This document shows, one piece after another, positions 14,197-21,413 of a DNA stretch of 21,413 bases. The DNA is taken from the IMG/VR virus record IMGVR_UViG_3300013005_000197, positions 1-21,413 of that record. One strand, given 5' to 3'. Position 1 is the stretch's first letter; every line of letters starts with the position of its first letter. The notes beneath the pieces were generated by a model. It made no database searches. It worked only from the letters and a program-made list of their open reading frames with translations, and was not told the origin of the DNA. Position numbers and translations under genes: made by a program. Source of the stretch: a virus.

Positions 14197-14817
14197 TTAC
14201 CTCACGTTATAAGACATAGACATAGGCTGACCGCTGTACTCACTTGACTGGTCAGATGTAGAAATAGACGCTATAGAACGGTCATACAACGATGCCCAAA
14301 CCTGAAGCCTAGCGTCATTCATTAGATACGGTTCAGCCTCACCCAAGGCAGCATACAGCAGCGCATCAGGGCAGTTAGCCAAGAATACATTACTAGGATT
14401 GCTGTCACTTAACAGCGCAGGCTTGGCGTAATACAGCATCTGAGCCGTGTAGACAGCGTCAGGGATAGGTGAGAATTGCAGCTCTGAAGCCAATACCGTG
14501 TAGGTAGTAGGCAGACCAGATTGAGTAGATCTAGTGTTAGCGTAGAAGGCGTTAGGAGCCTCGTAAGACAGAGAAGCAATAGGATTCGTGTTTAAATGAA
14601 TATCCCGCATCTCTAAGAAGTCTGTAGGCAGACCAACCGTAGATGTGCCACCAGTCGTATTAGCCGTAGCAACAACCAACATCTGACGGATTCTCAGATC
14701 TCGACGTAAACGCACCTCAGCCAGACGAATGAATGTAGGAATACTAGAATTGAGATCGCTACGTGCCAGATAATCGGCTATCGTGTCTTTTAATCCGCTG
14801 TAGCTATCAAAATCCAT
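14197..14817 (-). CDS. Head-tail adaptor (connector) protein
   Basis: This is a 206-residue protein. The N-terminal helical part, SYSGLKDTIADYLARSDLNS followed by IPTFIRLAEVRLRRDLRIRQ (about 6-45), is the typical beginning of podovirus adaptor proteins that dock under the portal. A strand-containing centre includes VGLPTDFLEMRDIHLNTNP (about 61-79) and LQFSPIPDAVYTAQMLYYAK (about 113-132). A C-terminal helical region includes CPDALLYAALGEAEPYLMND (about 148-167). The same layout is found in P22 gp4- or T7 gp11-type connectors. It has AAGGA 8 nt before ATG 14817 and begins two bases after the glycosyltransferase-like gene. Order within the cluster (portal, scaffold, capsid, adaptor, tail hub) supports the call. 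Confidence 0.8.
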   Translation of the reverse strand: MDFDSYSGLKDTIADYLARSDLNSSIPTFIRLAEVRLRRDLRIRQMLVVATANTTGGTSTVGLPTDFLEMRDIHLNTNPIASLSYEAPNAFYANTRSTQSGLPTTYTVLASELQFSPIPDAVYTAQMLYYAKPALLSDSNPSNVFLANCPDALLYAALGEAEPYLMNDARLQVWASLYDRSIASISTSDQSSEYSGQPMSMSYNVR

Positions 14818-14819
14818 GA

Positions 14820-15500
14820 CTATTTTCCTTTATTGTGCGCCTCTATAGCGCCATCCTCTACGTCATCCCATCGATACTCATACGTACCAATGTGACCAAT
14901 ATGCTTAGATAAACTATGATCTACGTAAGTCTGAATGCCAGCATCCAAGGCTTTGATGCAGAAATGTACATCCTCACCAATGATGCCCTTAGATCCCCAA
15001 CCCACATCAAACCAAGGCTTAGGAACCTTCTCAAAGACTTCCTTACGGATCATCACAACACCGAAACCAACCGCTGTAACAGGCTCTATGCCCTCTTTAT
15101 CCATTGAATCTATCTTATGCCAAGCGTGACGAATAATCTTGCCATCGTCATCCTTCTCGATCTGTAGATTCAACGCAGTCGGTAGTGTCGGCTTACGTCT
15201 TGTTACTGCATTAACTCCAACAATCGGCACATCACGGCTTAACAAAATATCAATAGTGTCAGACGGAAACCGCATATCAGAGTCAATAAACAGAATCGCA
15301 TCACATCCTTCAGCCAGAGCAGCATCTACTAGCTTCTCTCTCTGATCGAATATCAGCGTTCCTGCCATCGTATAGAGCTTTAGCCCGTTGCCATCCTTAG
15401 AGCATCTATGCCTTGAATCCCTGCCAACCATCTTGGCAAAGTCAAAAGCAAACGATGTGTGAACTTCATCCCTAGCTGGTACGCAAGCACCTACGATCAT
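14820..15500 (-). CDS. Glycosyltransferase-like (GT-A fold) protein in the structural operon
   Basis: This is a 226-residue protein. The N-terminal strand IVGACVPARDEVH resembles the nucleotide-sugar strand of GT-A enzymes. ALAEGCDAILFIDSDMRFPS (about 61-80) carries a DxD-type metal-binding motif at Asp73-Ser-Asp75. GVNAVTRRKPTLP and VTAVGFGVVMIRKEVFE (about 141-157) match the acceptor-side region. IIGEDVHFCIKALDAG (about 173-188) contains the acidic catalytic-base position. His200 or His203 could be the third metal ligand. It is soluble, without membrane helices, so a cytoplasmic reaction is expected. It starts ATGA-overlapping the 98-residue gene. It probably transfers a sugar to a virion protein or to another phage or host target, but neither donor nor acceptor can be read from sequence. 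Such genes occur in virion modules of some aquatic phages. Confidence 0.82.
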   Translation of the reverse strand: MIVGACVPARDEVHTSFAFDFAKMVGRDSRHRCSKDGNGLKLYTMAGTLIFDQREKLVDAALAEGCDAILFIDSDMRFPSDTIDILLSRDVPIVGVNAVTRRKPTLPTALNLQIEKDDDGKIIRHAWHKIDSMDKEGIEPVTAVGFGVVMIRKEVFEKVPKPWFDVGWGSKGIIGEDVHFCIKALDAGIQTYVDHSLSKHIGHIGTYEYRWDDVEDGAIEAHNKGK

Positions 15501-15793
15501 ACTGTCCCCCTATAGACTTTCCATTGTGCATTATCGGAACTATTAAGCCAACTCGCAAAAGCCGCATCATCTACTATTGCAAAGCCCTTCATTATTCCCT
15601 TCTTGTTCAAGTCATCAATGACCGTAAAAGGAATACGAGCTATATGGTGCAATTCATTAAGATTTCCGGTTCTTTGCTTGTCTGCCTCCAGAAGTTGCTT
15701 GTTACTCTCAAGTATCTCAGTAACATCCTGTTTAGTCTCGATGATAATACCGCCATCACCGTCCGCATGTACAACCTGTTGTCTATAGTCCAT
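15497..15793 (-). CDS. Conserved hypothetical protein next to the major capsid gene
   Basis: This is a 98-residue protein. The N-terminus carries VVHADGDGGIIIETKQDVTE (about 7-26), then a charged helix (ILESNKQLLEADKQR). NELHHIARIPFTVIDDLNKK (about 46-65) is followed by a C-terminal region with DDAAFASWLNSSDNAQWKVY (about 75-94). The pattern 'H-x-x-RIP-x-x-V-(I/V)' followed by a small C-terminal motif ending in x-W-(K/R)-x-x is one I recall for a family commonly placed right after the capsid gene of podoviruses, where it has no established function. It has no membrane segment. ATG 15793 has GAGG 4 nt upstream and lies just downstream of the capsid terminator. It may be a head-completion or accessory protein; that is inference from position. 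Confidence 0.75.
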   Translation of the reverse strand: MDYRQQVVHADGDGGIIIETKQDVTEILESNKQLLEADKQRTGNLNELHHIARIPFTVIDDLNKKGIMKGFAIVDDAAFASWLNSSDNAQWKVYRGTV

Positions 15794-15804
15794 AAATCCT
15801 CATA

Positions 15805-15834
15805 GAAAAGCCCCCAACCATAAGGTCAGGGGCT
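15805..15834 (-). terminator. Rho-independent terminator after the major capsid gene
   Basis: On the minus strand an 11-bp stem (AGCCCCTGACC / GGTTGGGGGCT, two G-T pairs) closes a four-base loop TTAT. It is followed by TTTTC. It starts 6 nt after the capsid stop codon. The stem is GC-rich and the U-run short, so termination may be partial, which would lower transcription of downstream genes relative to the capsid. Confidence 0.85.
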
Positions 15835-15840
15835 ATCTCA

Positions 15841-16788
15841 TTACAGCGACATATTCAAGTCAGCAACGATACCGTGTGCGGCTTCGTTCTTAACTTCCAG
15901 CGTAACTTCGACCAGAACCTGAGTCTTGTCAGCATCGCCAGCTTTCGCCAGTTCGATAGTCTGGAAAGGACGCAGATAGGCCAGAGCAGCGTACTCAGGA
16001 TCAAGCACCAGAGCATCGCGGGTACGCATAAAGCGGTTAGGAACAACCGACATATTGCCGAAGTCAGACACGTAGATGTCAGCAGCGCCAATGATTGTCG
16101 AAGGCTTTGCACCTGTAACGTTAAAACGAGTCTCGCCGATACCAGTGAAGCTAGAAACCTTCTGCTTACCAGATGGACCAACCATCAGAACCTTAGGCGA
16201 ACCACCCGAAGTAAACACTTCAGCCACGACTTCTTTCAGCAGGGCTTCGGTAAAGGTACGGGTATTACCGTCAGTACGAGTCGACACACCGATAGTCGTA
16301 GGATCGCCACCGTTAGTTTGAACAGACGAGTTGGTCTTGATCCAAGACAACAGCGAACCCATCTTACGAGCAGACGAGTTGCTTGAACCAACCGAACGAC
16401 CTTGATTCGACAGCAGGATGGTTTCCAGATCGCGCTTCAGTTCTTGCGAAGCCTTAGCCAACTGGTAAGCCTTTTCCGACTTACGACCAGCTTTGTTCAC
16501 TGCATCCAAAGTGCCAGAGACTTTGATAGTCTTTTGCAGGATCTGGGTGTAGTTACCAAGACGGGTAGTAGGTGACAGGGTTGCGTCCGAAGCGTCAGCA
16601 CCTTCAACAGCAGCGTTATTGGTAGTAGCGGCTGCAAGGCTGTCGGTCTGCCACTCGTGGTAAACAGCCGTAGCTTTGGTCTTGCCAATCGAAGACATGA
16701 ATGGAGTCTCGGTAGGCGAGATGTCATAGATTACGTCGGTCAAATCTTCGCGCTGACCGATTGCGTCGTAGGCGTTATAAATTGCCAT
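15841..16788 (-). CDS. Major capsid protein, DUF5309 / SU10-type
   Basis: This 315-residue protein forms the shell of the head. The N-terminus MAIYNAYDAIGQREDLTDVI is followed by YDISPTETPFMSSIGKTKAT (about 21-40) and HEWQTDSLAAATTNNAAVEG (about 44-63). Next is RLGNYTQILQKTIKVSGT (about 76-93), then a long charged helix, the usual spine-helix position of an HK97-type fold (ELKRDLETILLSNQG, about 115-129). The ending is VEVTLEVKNEAAHGIVADLN. This layout matches the DUF5309/SU10 major head protein family in order and length. ATG 16788 has AAGGA 7 nt upstream. It lies directly after the scaffold gene (11-nt gap) and is followed by a terminator. Codon choice in this gene appears more even and GC-richer than in neighbours, consistent with high expression. 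Confidence 0.93.
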   Translation of the reverse strand: MAIYNAYDAIGQREDLTDVIYDISPTETPFMSSIGKTKATAVYHEWQTDSLAAATTNNAAVEGADASDATLSPTTRLGNYTQILQKTIKVSGTLDAVNKAGRKSEKAYQLAKASQELKRDLETILLSNQGRSVGSSNSSARKMGSLLSWIKTNSSVQTNGGDPTTIGVSTRTDGNTRTFTEALLKEVVAEVFTSGGSPKVLMVGPSGKQKVSSFTGIGETRFNVTGAKPSTIIGAADIYVSDFGNMSVVPNRFMRTRDALVLDPEYAALAYLRPFQTIELAKAGDADKTQVLVEVTLEVKNEAAHGIVADLNMSL

Positions 16789-16799
16789 GATTCAATCCT

Positions 16800-17771
16800 T
16801 TATAAAAAGCGTTCAAACACATTAGCCGCATCCCTAATACTTCCACTGGATTTAGCCCGTGACTTAAGTTTCCTAATTTCCTCAGAATTACTATCTTTCG
16901 GCTTAGATACTCCCGGCTTGATAGCCTTGGGAGCCTCTGAAACCTTCTTAGTAATCCCCGGCTTTGCAGACTGTAACTTGTCGTACTGCATCGCCTTGTA
17001 TAACGTCAGAACGGCTCGTGAATCAAATACGTTAGCCAGTTCTTCATCAGAGAATCCCATCTGCTTACCGTATGTGCGAATGTCCTTACGGATTACTTCG
17101 CCCTTAGACGGATCAGCAAACTCAGGTAACACAGCAACTAGCTTCTCAGATTCAGCGGCTATCATTTGCTTCATCTGTTGCTGCCTGTCGTATTCTTGCT
17201 GCTGAGAGATCATCTCTCGTTGAGCGCGAACCTGTGCTAACTGCTTTTCCTTCTGAGACAATTCTGCGACCTTTACGGCATAACCGATAGGGTCAGTCTC
17301 TTTCAGGTAATCCAAATCCTCTGCTTGTTGCGGCTGGTTCAACATCTGCTCGATGATCCCCAACTGCTGCGCGTATTGATCGCGCAATGCCTTGGCTTCT
17401 TGAACTGCATGACGTTCGGCCTCAACCGCCTTGCGTTCCTCAGCTACGGCTTGCGATTTCTTGGTGTAATCAGTGCCAAGTTGATAAGACTTGATAAGCT
17501 CATCAAGGGTTACCTCTTTGTCTTCGCCAGCGGCTTTGACACGATACTTCTGAGGTTCCTCTTGCTCACCATCGTCATCTTCTTGTTCTACCTCTGACTC
17601 GTCATAAGACTCATCAGATTCGGCCTCGCTTTCGTTAGCTTCTGAAGCGGATTCTGGTTGTTCCTGTTCGGAGCCATCTTCTCGATTCATCATGCTCAAG
17701 AAAGCGTTAGCTGCACCTTCTACCGTCAACTCTCCACTTCCCTCAGGAGTCGTGTTTGGAGTATCGCTCAT
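16800..17771 (-). CDS. Capsid scaffolding protein
   Basis: This 323-residue, highly charged protein acts as an internal scaffold around which the capsid shell assembles. Residues about 31-72 form a very acidic stretch rich in Glu, Asp and Ser. A Gln/Glu/Lys/Arg-rich coiled coil spans roughly 105-210. The C-terminal end is basic (IRKLKSRAKSSGS) and finishes RDAANVFERFL, a probable capsid-binding helix. Another copy of the motif, as EGAANAFLSMM, is seen near the N-terminus (18-28). The domain order, size and position between portal and capsid are the classic pattern for podovirus scaffolds. Nothing resembles a protease. The start is ATG 17771 with AGGA about 10 nt upstream, next to a hairpin and TATAAT element. 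Confidence 0.88.
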   Translation of the reverse strand: MSDTPNTTPEGSGELTVEGAANAFLSMMNREDGSEQEQPESASEANESEAESDESYDESEVEQEDDDGEQEEPQKYRVKAAGEDKEVTLDELIKSYQLGTDYTKKSQAVAEERKAVEAERHAVQEAKALRDQYAQQLGIIEQMLNQPQQAEDLDYLKETDPIGYAVKVAELSQKEKQLAQVRAQREMISQQQEYDRQQQMKQMIAAESEKLVAVLPEFADPSKGEVIRKDIRTYGKQMGFSDEELANVFDSRAVLTLYKAMQYDKLQSAKPGITKKVSEAPKAIKPGVSKPKDSNSEEIRKLKSRAKSSGSIRDAANVFERFL

Positions 17772-17787
17772 GTATGTTGTTTCCTAA

Positions 17788-17820
17788 ATTATATCGGGAA
17801 CCGCCCGATTCGGGTTACAA
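17788..17820 (-). promoter_or_regulatory. Hairpin and TATAAT element upstream of the scaffold gene
   Basis: The 43-nt gap before the scaffold gene holds, on the minus strand, a perfect 6-bp stem ATCGGG/CCCGAT around CGGTT (17793-17809). A TATAAT (17788-17793) overlaps the stem's end. There is no good -35 at 17 nt; the nearest candidate, TTGTAA (17815-17820), is 21 nt away. It could be a weak promoter or an mRNA structure influencing scaffold translation. Confidence 0.35.
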
Positions 17821-18045
17821 AATCTTAATCCTTTTTTCGTCCATCATCTTCTGAGCAGCCATGCTTTCAAGGTGAGCTTCAATTGATTCCAGTACTCTAA
17901 TACGTGCGTAAGCCTCTTCACGGATCTCTATCTCCCCATAGTTACTACTTACGATTTTATTAAGCTCAGTTCCTCTGAGATTTTCCATCATCTCTTGGAA
18001 CATTGGCTCTCTAAGTAGGTTAAGCGCCCATTGTGCTTTATCCAC
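17815..18045 (-). CDS. Small helical protein coupled to the portal gene (function unknown)
   Basis: This 76-residue protein starts at GTG 18045, which overlaps the portal stop by 8 nt, with GGGAG 8 nt upstream. It is mostly helical and amphipathic: WALNLLREPMFQEMMENLRG (about 6-25), then EIEIREEAYARIRVLESIEA (about 38-57), ending in a basic tail RIKIL. There is no membrane segment, signal or metal-binding motif. No alternative ATG gives a reasonable protein. Its position between portal and scaffold and its size resemble small head-assembly proteins; terminase small subunits, also short and helical, are usually upstream of the large subunit and so are less likely here. A role in head assembly or packaging is inferred from neighbours only. 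Confidence 0.72.
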   Translation of the reverse strand: MDKAQWALNLLREPMFQEMMENLRGTELNKIVSSNYGEIEIREEAYARIRVLESIEAHLESMAAQKMMDEKRIKIL

Positions 18046-20140
18046 CTGTCAGGCTCCCTAGTTCTTTAATCGCCTTCAAGACAATCTCAGCCTGTTTATT
18101 ACGGCTATCCTCATCAGCCAAGTCCATTGCCAAGATTGCTTGCAATTGCTGGACTGCTAACTGCGCTTCTTTAATGCGAATGTCAGCCTGATCCTTCTGG
18201 TTCTTCATCTGCATCTCTATACCCTTACGAGTATATTCAGCCTCTAGGTTCTGACGCTCCAGATCCAACTTAGCAGCATCAATCTGCGCCTTAGCCTGTG
18301 TCTTCTCACGCTCTACCTGCGCCAACAACTGCGCCACTTCTGCCTGTTGATCTGGCGCAGGTGGCTGTGGCTGCGACAACTGCGCATCCATCTCAGGCGT
18401 AATCTCGTTCATGAAAGCATTAGCATCTTTGAAACCTGCTGCCTCAATGAACTTTGCTAACGTGTTACGGTATTGACCAACAGAAACAAGCGGATTAGAT
18501 GGGCCATAAGCCTGAATAATCTGCTCCTGCTTGGCAAGAACCATCTGAAGCATCGTTAGCTTCTGATCCCGGTCACCTGAACCCAGACCAACATTAACGG
18601 ATACATCGTACTCATTAGCCCATGTGCGAGGATCAAACTGCACGTATTTACCTCTCATACGGACAATCTTCGGCTTATCCTGATACTTGCCCAACAGATG
18701 CAGAATGCCTCTAAACAAGCTCTTAACGCCAGTCTCAGCAAAGATACGGGCAATCAACTCCAGCTTGCCAGAGTTAGACTTCATCATTGCAGCAACAGCA
18801 GCCGCTGTTACGTTAGACAGAATATCCGGATCAAGACCTTGTTGCGCGTCGCTAACACCAGTACGCTTAGCCTGTACCGCATCCATGTATTCCAGCATTG
18901 GCATAGCCTGACCAAAGGTAGACTGAACCTGCAATGGAACCAGAGCGTTAGGATTCTTCAGACGGACAATACCGCCGGGAGTAGCGTTAAGCAGGTCATC
19001 CAAGTTCACCTGACCATCTACAGCGCCAACCCGATTGTTATTCGTTAGGTAGAGATTATCGAGAGACTGACGAGTAATAGTGGACTTGATAAGCTGGATG
19101 TCCATAGTCCTATCTGCCAGAGACTGACCGAAGAACTTGTGCGGAATTGGGATAGGGCAGATGCTATGGAACGGAACATAGTCGCAGTCTTCATCTTCTA
19201 GTATTTCCGATCCGCAATAAACAATCCTACGCAACTCAGCGATACCATCATCGTTCTCGTCAATGCGTATATAGCACTCGTATACCTCAACCGTCTGCAT
19301 AGAATGGTCAAGGGACTGCGTCTGATCTGGCTGTTCTCCGTTATCAAAACGAGCAACACGCTCGGCAGAGAAACTTAGATCGTCATAAGAAGGTAGCTCA
19401 TTTACGATGTCTTTGTCGTAGCCCATTGCAATCAATTCTGACCGCTGCATGAGCTTGCGATGAGCTACAAAAGGGGAGTCCTCGATTGTCCTAGCCGCCT
19501 TGGAAATCAGGAACTCCTCCGGAGGTACGTTCTCAATCCGTACAGAACCACTCTTGTTTGTACGCTTAACCGTAACGTCATACGATGGAGCCATTATCGG
19601 CATTCCCATCATATCTACGCCAGCAGGAACCATCTCAACCTTCTGGCTTACAACGGTAAGAGACTCGTCAGACAGCAGCATGACCAACTCATCTTCAGTC
19701 AGGCTCTGGTATTTCTCTTTAATAACATCTTCTTTAGCATCCCAATACGACTTAACGACACCAACCTTTTCAAGCAGGGCATCCTTAAACCAGTTATGCA
19801 GGATCAATAGACCTTCGTTCTCACGGTAGAACACCCAATTGCAGTAGTCAGTAGCCTGTTTAGCAGACTCCTCATCTTCAGCAGTCTTAGGCTCAAAGTA
19901 GACAATATCCTCTGTTGTCGTAAAGACGCGGATAAGTTGTGGCAATGCACCATCGATAGCCTCAGCTACCTCGCCAGTGACGATCTGGCTGCGACCTTCT
20001 ACCTCGTTACCATACGGATTGCGGAGATAGTAATCTAGCGCCTTACGACGCTCCTCAACGGTTTCTGTCTCAATGTATCCGATAGAGTCATCAATCTCAG
20101 ATTCGACGATGCTCTTGATCTGGCCTTCATCCATCTTCAT
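18038..20140 (-). CDS. Portal protein, SU10/P22-like
   Basis: This 700-residue protein forms the dodecameric portal ring through which DNA is packaged and ejected. The N-terminus (residues 1-60) holds SIGYIETETVEERRKALDYY, continuing into LRNPYGNEVEGRSQIVTGEV. EAIDGALPQLIRVFTTTEDI (about 60-79) and CNWVFYRENEGLLILHNWFK (about 99-118) are typical of podovirus portals. A wing domain follows with DDLLNATPGGIVRLKNPNAL (about 374-393), and a TGVSDAQQGLD region lies at about 430. The C-terminal 120 residues are Gln/Pro-rich, then a long coiled coil (about 590-685), a possible barrel or crown. ATG 20140 has AGGG 6 nt upstream; the second ATG two codons later is less well placed. It follows the terminase gene after a 27-nt gap. 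Confidence 0.93.
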   Translation of the reverse strand: MKMDEGQIKSIVESEIDDSIGYIETETVEERRKALDYYLRNPYGNEVEGRSQIVTGEVAEAIDGALPQLIRVFTTTEDIVYFEPKTAEDEESAKQATDYCNWVFYRENEGLLILHNWFKDALLEKVGVVKSYWDAKEDVIKEKYQSLTEDELVMLLSDESLTVVSQKVEMVPAGVDMMGMPIMAPSYDVTVKRTNKSGSVRIENVPPEEFLISKAARTIEDSPFVAHRKLMQRSELIAMGYDKDIVNELPSYDDLSFSAERVARFDNGEQPDQTQSLDHSMQTVEVYECYIRIDENDDGIAELRRIVYCGSEILEDEDCDYVPFHSICPIPIPHKFFGQSLADRTMDIQLIKSTITRQSLDNLYLTNNNRVGAVDGQVNLDDLLNATPGGIVRLKNPNALVPLQVQSTFGQAMPMLEYMDAVQAKRTGVSDAQQGLDPDILSNVTAAAVAAMMKSNSGKLELIARIFAETGVKSLFRGILHLLGKYQDKPKIVRMRGKYVQFDPRTWANEYDVSVNVGLGSGDRDQKLTMLQMVLAKQEQIIQAYGPSNPLVSVGQYRNTLAKFIEAAGFKDANAFMNEITPEMDAQLSQPQPPAPDQQAEVAQLLAQVEREKTQAKAQIDAAKLDLERQNLEAEYTRKGIEMQMKNQKDQADIRIKEAQLAVQQLQAILAMDLADEDSRNKQAEIVLKAIKELGSLTGG

Positions 20141-20166
20141 AGCAAGCCCTTACAGGAATTTTGCTT

Positions 20167-20197
20167 ATTATACAACCCATTTTGCGTTAATAGGCAA
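20167..20197 (-). promoter_or_regulatory. Possible weak promoter before the portal gene
   Basis: A TATAAT (20167-20172, minus strand) overlaps the terminase stop codon. TTGCCT (20192-20197), four of six matches to a -35, lies 19 nt upstream. Spacing is longer than optimal and TATAAT also occurs by chance inside genes here, so this is only a candidate. It would drive the portal and downstream head genes. Confidence 0.3.
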
Positions 20198-21413
20198 GTC
20201 TGAAGACCACGAACTATCGCTCTCGTCAAGCCCTATTGCTAGGTATCTGAAGGCATCTGAGTAATGGCTAGACCAATCGTGCAAGGGCTTGTCGTAGAAG
20301 ACCTGCTGCTTCTCGTTATATTCCCTACGGTAGTTGCGTATAGCATCTAGTCCCGGCTTAGTCTTGTGGTCAAACCAACAACGTGGGAGCAAGCGTCTGA
20401 CAGCTTGTATTCCATCGGCTACAGACAGTCTAGGAGCAACCGTAATCTCTAAGCCAGCCTCGTTAAGAACCTCCTTACGGCTCTTGCCAGTGCCTAGCTC
20501 CCTTACCTCCACATCGTGCGGGAGTATCTGTGCAAAGCCTTCGTACTTGTTTTCCCTGAGCCACGATACATACCAGTCCAGACCGACTCCGTGATTCTCG
20601 ATGCAGTCGATAAGCCGCACTTCTTTGCCAGCCAACTGAGCCACCCATAGACAAGTAGAGTCACCCATACCAAGATCCCAAGCAACAAAAGACTTGCAAA
20701 GGTCATCCCGGTCAATAGTCGTGATCCTAGACTTGGCCTCGAGATCGTTAATAATCTGACCATAGTAACTACCCTCAACCGCTGCGTTAAAGGAACATTC
20801 AAACTCTTGCTGGTACTTGTCTTCGCCCATTTCTTTACGGGCATCCCAAAGTTCCTTTTCCTGAAGAATCCCTGTCTCGCTGGCTCTGAACTCAAGTAAC
20901 GCCCATCCTTCCGCTGTCTGTGCCCTATCCCTAAAGTCAGCAAAGTGGTTCTTACCCTTAGGCGTACCAATAAAGAGACACCACGTAGGAGCATCGTCTG
21001 TATTCCTATCGGCTAACGCTGGCCTGATGACCTCGTTCCAGATCTTAGGGTTTTGATCTCCGATCTCATCCAGTACAACACCATCAAAGTATTGACCACG
21101 CAAGCTATCAGCGTTATCAGAACCATAAAGACTAATCCTTCTTCCCCAGAAGTCAACCCGTAGCTCAGAGATGTTTGCAGTAGCTCCCAAAGGACGAGTG
21201 AACTCCAGCAGATAGTCCCAAGCGACACGCTTAGATTGAGCGTAAGTAGGAGCAATATAGGCAAATCGTGGGTTTGGTTTCTTGCACTCAATGGCGGCCT
21301 TTATGAGATGGTTAATGGCAGATACAGTTTTGCCCATACGACGATGAGCCACTACCACCGTAAACCTGTGGTTATCTACTGCCTCATGGATCTTTAGCTG
21401 CTGATCCCTTGGC
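20168..21413 (-). CDS. terL: Terminase large subunit (TerL), N-terminus cut by right edge
   Basis: This is the ATPase-nuclease motor that packages DNA into the prohead. The frame stays open to the right edge, giving 414 residues; only a short N-terminal part is missing. Numbering from the edge, the Walker A-like motif is VVAHRRMGKT (R24-T29; the RRxGKT form common in phage terminases). Walker B is GVVLDE (Asp115, Glu116), with coupling motif IGTPKG (148-153). The nuclease domain begins with FVAWDLGMGDST (Asp246, a metal ligand) and ends with HYSDAFRYLA (Asp386, second ligand). The protein ends at TAA 20168. No small terminase gene is in the window; it would be expected upstream, beyond the right edge. 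The 27-nt gap to the portal gene contains the portal ribosome-binding site. Confidence 0.95.
   Translation of the reverse strand, partial: PRDQQLKIHEAVDNHRFTVVVAHRRMGKTVSAINHLIKAAIECKKPNPRFAYIAPTYAQSKRVAWDYLLEFTRPLGATANISELRVDFWGRRISLYGSDNADSLRGQYFDGVVLDEIGDQNPKIWNEVIRPALADRNTDDAPTWCLFIGTPKGKNHFADFRDRAQTAEGWALLEFRASETGILQEKELWDARKEMGEDKYQQEFECSFNAAVEGSYYGQIINDLEAKSRITTIDRDDLCKSFVAWDLGMGDSTCLWVAQLAGKEVRLIDCIENHGVGLDWYVSWLRENKYEGFAQILPHDVEVRELGTGKSRKEVLNEAGLEITVAPRLSVADGIQAVRRLLPRCWFDHKTKPGLDAIRNYRREYNEKQQVFYDKPLHDWSSHYSDAFRYLAIGLDESDSSWSSDLPINAKWVV

Noticed and set aside
15874-16386. A 170-codon plus-strand open frame over the capsid gene
   Set aside because: It is the reverse of a clear major capsid gene; composition is unlike any protein family and the strand is opposite to all real genes.
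1-21413. Defence island, CRISPR, tRNA or integrase
   Set aside because: All space is filled by packaging, virion and lysis genes; no spaced direct repeats, tRNA-like folds or recombinase motifs were seen.

Overview
The window is a continuous stretch of a tailed double-stranded DNA bacteriophage (or prophage) genome. Every gene I can support is on the minus strand, so transcription runs from the right edge to the left edge. There is a terminase, portal, scaffold and major capsid protein, but no tape-measure protein, tail-tube protein or sheath. This points to a short-tailed (podovirus-like) virion. The capsid and portal proteins resemble the SU10-type families (DUF5309 capsid), and the tail-hub gene resembles P22 gp10. 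A lipoprotein and several one-helix membrane proteins sit in the lysis region, so the host is most likely Gram-negative. Many of the proteins look like those of marine and freshwater metagenomic podoviruses; that impression comes from memory of families, not from a search.

Right to left (5' to 3' of the transcript): terminase large subunit (cut by the right edge), portal, a 76-residue coupled protein, scaffold and major capsid protein, followed by a clear intrinsic terminator. Next come a 98-residue conserved hypothetical, a glycosyltransferase-like protein, a head-tail adaptor-like protein, a 128-residue structural protein and a 52-residue small protein. Then comes a 1219-residue repetitive beta-rich protein, a gp10-like tail-hub/stabilisation protein, a beta-sandwich (C1q-like) fibre protein and a GNAT-like protein. 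Four Ala/Gly/Gln-rich proteins follow, which are candidates for internal virion or DNA-ejection proteins, and then a tail fibre/collar protein with a His-x-His motif.

The left 2 kb is a lysis-type cassette: a small one-helix protein, a 230-residue membrane-anchored protein that seems to start at ATT, an overlapping 84-residue one-helix/coiled protein, a GH19-type endolysin starting at TTG, an overlapping Cys-rich lipoprotein, and the start of another membrane protein cut by the left edge.

Genes are packed with almost no spacing. Many junctions are TAATG or ATGA overlaps, often with the Shine-Dalgarno sequence inside the last codons of the upstream gene, so translational coupling is probably the main local control. 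The only intergenic gaps of note are about 50 nt before the capsid-proximal 98-residue gene (terminator), 43 nt before the scaffold gene (hairpin and a TATAAT) and 27 nt before the portal gene. No stretch over 300 bases lacks a gene. I saw no tRNA, rRNA, CRISPR array, insertion sequence or integrase.
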